Both the position numbers and the translations under genes were made by a program. From the NCBI RefSeq assembly GCF_001418015.1, contig NZ_LIQG01000026.1, forward strand, positions 744,001 through 808,000: a DNA stretch of 64,000 nt. The letters run 5' to 3'. The notes under the pieces are model-generated. The model was not told where the DNA came from, made no database searches, and worked only from the letters and a program-made list of their open reading frames with translations. Source of the DNA: Lacinutrix mariniflava (GTDB lineage: Bacteria > Bacteroidota > Bacteroidia > Flavobacteriales > Flavobacteriaceae). Below are positions 60,606 to 64,000 of the stretch, piece after piece; position 1 is the first letter of the stretch; each line of letters opens with the position of its first letter.

Positions 60606-61319
60606 ATGATGGGATCGAGTTATATGGGTTACTACATTCTTATTGGAATAATATCTGTGGTAAGCTGGTTTGTAAGTAATCAATTAAAAAAGAAGTTTGC
60701 TAAATACTCTAAAGTTCATTTAAAAAATGGAATGAGTGGAGCGGAGATTGCTAGAAAAATGTTAGCAGATAATGGTATTCGAGACGTTGAGGTTATTTCT
60801 ACACCCGGACAATTAACAGACCATTATAATCCTGCAAATAAAACGGTTAATTTAAGTGAAGTTGTTTATGGAGAACGTAATGCAGCGGCAGCGGCTGTAG
60901 CAGCACACGAATGTGGTCATGCTGTACAACACGCAACAGCTTATAAGTATTTAACTATGCGTTCTAAATTAGTACCGGTTGTTCAAGTGACATCTAATAT
61001 TTCTCAATGGGTTATTTTTGGAGGTATAGCGTTAATGGCAACTGAGGCTATGGGCGCTGCTGGTAAATATGTAGCTATTGCTGGTTTAATAATGATGGGT
61101 TTTGCAACACTATTTAGCGTAGTAACTTTGCCTGTAGAGTATGATGCTAGTAATCGTGCATTGGCATGGTTAAAGAATAAAAATATGCTTACTCCTGATG
61201 AGTATAAAGGTTCTGAAGATGCACTTAAATGGGCAGCAAGAACATATTTGGTAGCTGCACTTGGAGCAATTGCTTCTTTATTGTATTTTGCTTTAAGAAT
61301 ATTTGGCTCTAGAGATTAA
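60606..61319 (+). CDS. YugP-like zinc metallopeptidase
   Basis: A 237-residue integral membrane peptidase of the PF04298 type. The zinc site is HECGHAVQH at residues 101-109. Membrane helices sit at about 8-24, 130-150 and 155-178, with another near the C terminus. It is followed after 26 bases by the BI-1/YccA gene. Physiological substrates unknown. Confidence 0.93.
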   Translation: MMGSSYMGYYILIGIISVVSWFVSNQLKKKFAKYSKVHLKNGMSGAEIARKMLADNGIRDVEVISTPGQLTDHYNPANKTVNLSEVVYGERNAAAAAVAAHECGHAVQHATAYKYLTMRSKLVPVVQVTSNISQWVIFGGIALMATEAMGAAGKYVAIAGLIMMGFATLFSVVTLPVEYDASNRALAWLKNKNMLTPDEYKGSEDALKWAARTYLVAALGAIASLLYFALRIFGSRD

Positions 61320-61345
61320 AATTAAAAACAATTAAAAACGATTAT

Positions 61346-62065
61346 ATGAATAATTCTTTTGAAAATAATATGCCACAACAGCATATGCCATTAAGTGCTA
61401 TAGCTGAAGAAGAGCGCGTGGCATTTTATAAAAAAACTTATGGGCATGTTGCTGCAGGGGTATTAGTGTTTATCTTTTTTGAGTACCTTTTACTACAAAG
61501 TGATACCATAGTAAATTTTACTATGTCAATGACTTCAGGTTTCAAGTGGTTATTAATGCTTGGTGGATTTATGTTTATTACAAATTATGCCGAGAATATG
61601 GCATTAAAAACACCAGATAAAAACAAGCAATACTTAGCTTTTGGACTATACATTTTAGCTGAAGCATTTATTTTTATACCAATGATTCATATTGCTTTAA
61701 ATTTCCTTCCACAAGGATCAGAAATGATACAGCAAGCAGGTATTGTTACTCTAGCTTTATTCTCAGGTTTAACAGCCGTAGTGTTTGTAACAAAAAAGGA
61801 TTTTTCGTTCTTAAAAACGGGTTTAACAATAGGTTTCTTTATTGCGCTTGGGTTAATAGTTGCAGGATCGCTTTTTGGGTTTAATATGGGCTTATGGTTT
61901 TCTGTAGGTATGTGTTTATTAGCTGGAGGTTCTATTTTGTATCAAACTTCTAACTTAGTAAATAAGTATACTGTAGACGATTATATTCCCGCAGCCTTAG
62001 GTTTATTTGCTTCGTTAATGTTATTGTTCTGGTATATTTTAAGAATATTTATGTCAAGAGATTAA
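61346..62065 (+). CDS. Bax inhibitor-1/YccA-family membrane protein
   Basis: A 239-residue protein with seven membrane helices and a BI-1-type organisation (HVAAGVLVFIFFEYLLLQ; LFSGLTAVVFVTKKDFSFLKTGLTIGFFIALGL; LAGGSILYQTSNLVNKYTVDDYIPAALGLFASLMLLFWYILRIF). In bacteria the family is linked to membrane-protein quality control; one member modulates FtsH. Same operon as the zinc peptidase. Confidence 0.93.
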   Translation: MNNSFENNMPQQHMPLSAIAEEERVAFYKKTYGHVAAGVLVFIFFEYLLLQSDTIVNFTMSMTSGFKWLLMLGGFMFITNYAENMALKTPDKNKQYLAFGLYILAEAFIFIPMIHIALNFLPQGSEMIQQAGIVTLALFSGLTAVVFVTKKDFSFLKTGLTIGFFIALGLIVAGSLFGFNMGLWFSVGMCLLAGGSILYQTSNLVNKYTVDDYIPAALGLFASLMLLFWYILRIFMSRD

Positions 62066-62087
62066 TTTCTTTTAAAACGATAAAAAT

Positions 62088-62116
62088 AAAAAGCTTCTCT
62101 AATCGAGGAGCTTTTT
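62088..62116. terminator. Bidirectional terminator between the YccA-like gene and the NarL-type regulator
   Basis: AAAAAGCTTCTCT and AGGAGCTTTTT pair around a short loop; T runs are present in both directions between the convergent genes. Confidence 0.85.
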
Positions 62117-62120
62117 GTTT

Positions 62121-62798
62121 TTATAAACTGTCGTTTTCAATAGAGACCATTTTGTTCTTTAGAGCATAGATTACTAGTCCCGCAACATTTTTGGCTTCAG
62201 TTTTTAAGAGCAAATTGTTGCGATGGCCTTCTACAGTTCTTGGGCTTATAAATAGTTTTTCACCAATATCTGCAGTTGTATGTTGTTTACAAATAAGTTC
62301 TAAAACTTCAATTTCACGCTTGGTAAAATAATTAGCATCAAATGTAGACTTGGTTTTTTTGTCTTTAGGATTTGTAATGCTTTCATGTACATATTTCATT
62401 ACTTGCTCATCATAATGAAAGCCTTTTTTAGAGACTTCTTCTATGGTTTTTATCATAAGTGCAGGTGTGCTGTTTTTTGCTAAATAAGCAACAGCTCCAA
62501 TAGAAATCATGTTTAAAATAAAAGGCTTACTAAAATAGCTAGTTAATGCAATAACCTTGATGTTCGGGAATTCCTTATGAATAATCTTAGTAACTTCAAC
62601 GCCATTTAAACCAGGCATTTTAAGATCTGTGACTACAATTTCTGGTAGCGTTTTTGCATCGCGTAATTGTTGTATTAAATGATCACCATCTTTGGCATCA
62701 AAAAGAATATTTATATGCTCTTCGTTTCCTAAAATAGCTTTTAGACCTTGCAGGAAGAGAAGTTCATCGTCTGCTAATACTATATTTATTTTATTCAT
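62121..62798 (-). CDS. NarL/FixJ-family response regulator
   Basis: A 225-residue regulator. Receiver domain with D10, D11 and phospho-acceptor D58 (PEIVVTDLKMPGLNG), then LuxR-type helix-turn-helix (FTKREIEVLELICKQHTTADIGEKLFISPRTVEGHRNNLL). It overlaps the histidine kinase gene by eight bases. Probably controls transcription in response to the paired kinase. Confidence 0.95.
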   Translation of the reverse strand: MNKINIVLADDELLFLQGLKAILGNEEHINILFDAKDGDHLIQQLRDAKTLPEIVVTDLKMPGLNGVEVTKIIHKEFPNIKVIALTSYFSKPFILNMISIGAVAYLAKNSTPALMIKTIEEVSKKGFHYDEQVMKYVHESITNPKDKKTKSTFDANYFTKREIEVLELICKQHTTADIGEKLFISPRTVEGHRNNLLLKTEAKNVAGLVIYALKNKMVSIENDSL

Positions 62799-63594
62799 GG
62801 TATTTACATTTTATAATAAAAAGACTACCATTGTTTTTAGTACTTTCTATCTTTAATATTCCATTTAAAATTTTTACACGACTCTTAATATTTTGAAGCC
62901 CTATTCCAGATTTTTTTTCAATTTCAGATACAATAAAACCAATGCCATTATCTTGATATCGTATTTTAAAACCTGTAGTGCTTTCTTCCATATAGATTGC
63001 TAATTCCTTAGCTTTTCCATGTCTTATAGAATTGTTCATTAACTCTTGAATAATCCTAAATACATGTAATTGATTGGTCTTAGATAATTGAGTTAAGTTT
63101 TCAATATTGTGCTCAATTTCTAAGGTGGTGTTAGCAGAAAAATCGTCAAATAATTCCTCTAAAGCGACATTAAGACCAAACTCGTCTAAAATTGGAGGCA
63201 TTAAATCATGAGCAATTTTTCGAGAACTTTCAAGTGTTGTTGAGGTGATTTCTAGTATATGACTTAACGATGCTTTTTGTTTTTCATTTAAAGATTTATC
63301 AGCCAAAAGCACGTTAGTAGATAAACTAACAATATTAAGTTTAGAACTTATGGCATCGTGCAAGTCTTGTGCAATTCGTTTACGCTCTGCCTCTTGAATA
63401 GCAATTGATGTTTGTAATATTTTGTGCTGACTTTCTAGTTTTAACGCAGCTTTTTCTAATTCTTTTTGAACTATTTTTTGTCTCGAATAATGAAAAAACA
63501 AAATTAATCCAGTGGTTATTAAAACCAAGAAAATGATACCATAAACTAAAGCCTGAATTATTAATTTTTCGTTTTCCATAAACTCGTTTTCCAT
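62791..63594 (-). CDS. HisKA_3 sensor histidine kinase
   Basis: I start at the ATG at 63594 (MENEFMENEK), though the next ATG at 63579 is possible. A short kinase (267 residues from this ATG): one membrane helix (ALVYGIIFLVLITTGLILFFHY), a coiled coil, then the HisKA_3 dimer domain with His79 (ERKRIAQDLHDAISSKLNIVS) and an ATPase domain (FRIIQELMNNSIRHGKA; YQDNGIGFIV). It has no sensor domain. The upstream multi-TM gene overlaps its start by about 30 bases. The genes overlap the regulator too, so this is a three-gene unit. Confidence 0.94.
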   Translation of the reverse strand: MENEFMENEKLIIQALVYGIIFLVLITTGLILFFHYSRQKIVQKELEKAALKLESQHKILQTSIAIQEAERKRIAQDLHDAISSKLNIVSLSTNVLLADKSLNEKQKASLSHILEITSTTLESSRKIAHDLMPPILDEFGLNVALEELFDDFSANTTLEIEHNIENLTQLSKTNQLHVFRIIQELMNNSIRHGKAKELAIYMEESTTGFKIRYQDNGIGFIVSEIEKKSGIGLQNIKSRVKILNGILKIESTKNNGSLFIIKCKYHE

Positions 63595-64000
63595 TCTATT
63601 AAAATTAATATTAAATAGCCTACATAAAATACTTTGTTTAAAAACCACACATTAATTGATAAGGCATCATCAATTGTGATAATTAAATTGGCGAGTATAA
63701 AAATAAGGGCGCTTACTGATAGATATATTAAGACGGCTGAATTTATATACATGTACTTTCTTGTTCGTCCTAGTGAATTATACAAGTGAATAATTGAATA
63801 TAGCACTAGAGGAAGTGAGGTTAGTAGGATTTCTAATAAATTAAATTTTGTAAATAATGATGAATTATTAAAATATTGAATGCTTAAAACTAAAGCCACC
63901 AACCCAAAAATTATATTAACCCAATTTTTCTGTTTTTTAGTAAATAAACATTTATAAAAAAGTGATAAAAAGATAAATTGAAAAAGAAAGTAAAAATGCG
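63561..64000 (-). CDS. Multi-TM protein upstream of the HisKA_3 kinase, N-terminal part outside the window
   Basis: The reverse frame is open from the stop at 63561 to the window edge (no start needed inside; the first in-frame TTG at 63902 is not convincing), so the gene continues to the right. About 145 residues are visible, with five or so membrane helices: FYFLFQFIFLSLFYKCLF, NIIFGLVALVLSIQYF, LLEILLTSLPLVLYSIIHLY, AVLIYLSVSALIFILANLI, VFYVGYLILILIEW. It ends inside the kinase gene. Similar in style to the multi-TM protein at 15683-16312, including the acidic residue in a helix (LLEILL vs TIETIIIL). Likely kinase partner. Confidence 0.65.
   Translation of the reverse strand, partial: HFYFLFQFIFLSLFYKCLFTKKQKNWVNIIFGLVALVLSIQYFNNSSLFTKFNLLEILLTSLPLVLYSIIHLYNSLGRTRKYMYINSAVLIYLSVSALIFILANLIITIDDALSINVWFLNKVFYVGYLILILIEWKTSLWKTKN

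Noticed and set aside
1-64000. CRISPR arrays, tRNA, rRNA, insertion sequences, prophage or integrase genes
   Set aside because: No regular spaced repeats, cloverleaf sequences, transposase or phage genes were seen anywhere.

Overview
The window is AT-rich chromosomal DNA that looks like a marine member of the Flavobacteriaceae (Bacteroidota). Evidence: promoters carry the Bacteroidota -7 element TAnnTTTG; Shine-Dalgarno sequences are scarce; there are lipobox (SCS/SCG) lipoproteins, TonB-dependent receptors with an N-terminal carboxypeptidase-like domain, DUF5689, DUF4301, DUF3098, DUF3127 and DUF1569 proteins, and an L21 protein with a C-terminal helix-hairpin-helix extension. I see no rRNA, tRNA, CRISPR array, insertion sequence or prophage. 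Genus cannot be decided from this.

Layout. 1-1723: uvrC, cut at the left edge. 1831-4744: rimK operon (RimK-associated aspartic-protease-like protein, RimK, AstE/AspA-like deacylase, 5-formyl-THF cyclo-ligase), running tail-to-tail into lspA. 6096-11510: a divergent locus with a secreted EEP-fold nuclease/phosphatase on one side and a TonB receptor plus DUF5689 lipoprotein on the other. 12206-17844: OmpA-type porin, secreted lipoproteins, a decayed lipoprotein gene, then a tightly coupled sensory operon (anchored protein, multi-TM protein, LytS-type kinase, LytTR regulator). 18946-25938: tex, an OmpA/lipocalin-like lipoprotein pair, a secreted unknown and metG. 26150-33219: LD-carboxypeptidase, YraN, a copper-type HMA lipoprotein, EamA transporter and an active/inactive M16 peptidase pair. 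33585-34684: rplU-rpmA with a clear promoter and terminator. 34721-37682: a secreted protein with a caspase-like His/Cys pattern, a DinB-like protein and ahcY.

37814-45135: phosphopantetheinyl transferase, a GGGP-synthase-family prenyltransferase, then an overlapping chain (thiamine-binding protein, PnuC/PnuT, NadR-like kinase, DUF4301, ArfB), followed by a TPP riboswitch and the TonB receptor it controls. Together these suggest a thiamine uptake and salvage locus. 46000-52060: greA, HIT protein, an orphan sensor kinase, flavin reductase-like protein, aat, tag and a thioredoxin-like protein. 52187-56361: the cell-envelope cluster tonB-like/truB/uppP/DUF3098/ftsX, interrupted by two tiny membrane ORFs. 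56489-62065: leuS, small envelope proteins, a zinc metallopeptidase and a BI-1/YccA protein. 62121-64000: a NarL-type regulator, a HisKA_3 kinase and a multi-TM protein cut by the right edge.

Most of the window is conserved core genome. The parts most worth following up are the nuclease/TonB/DUF5689 locus, the two kinase operons that each begin with a multi-TM protein overlapping the kinase gene (possible split sensors), the His/Cys secreted protein at 34721, the decayed gene at 14830-15080, the 14-base word CGCTTTCGCGGAAA found three times in one orientation, and several apparently leaderless promoters.
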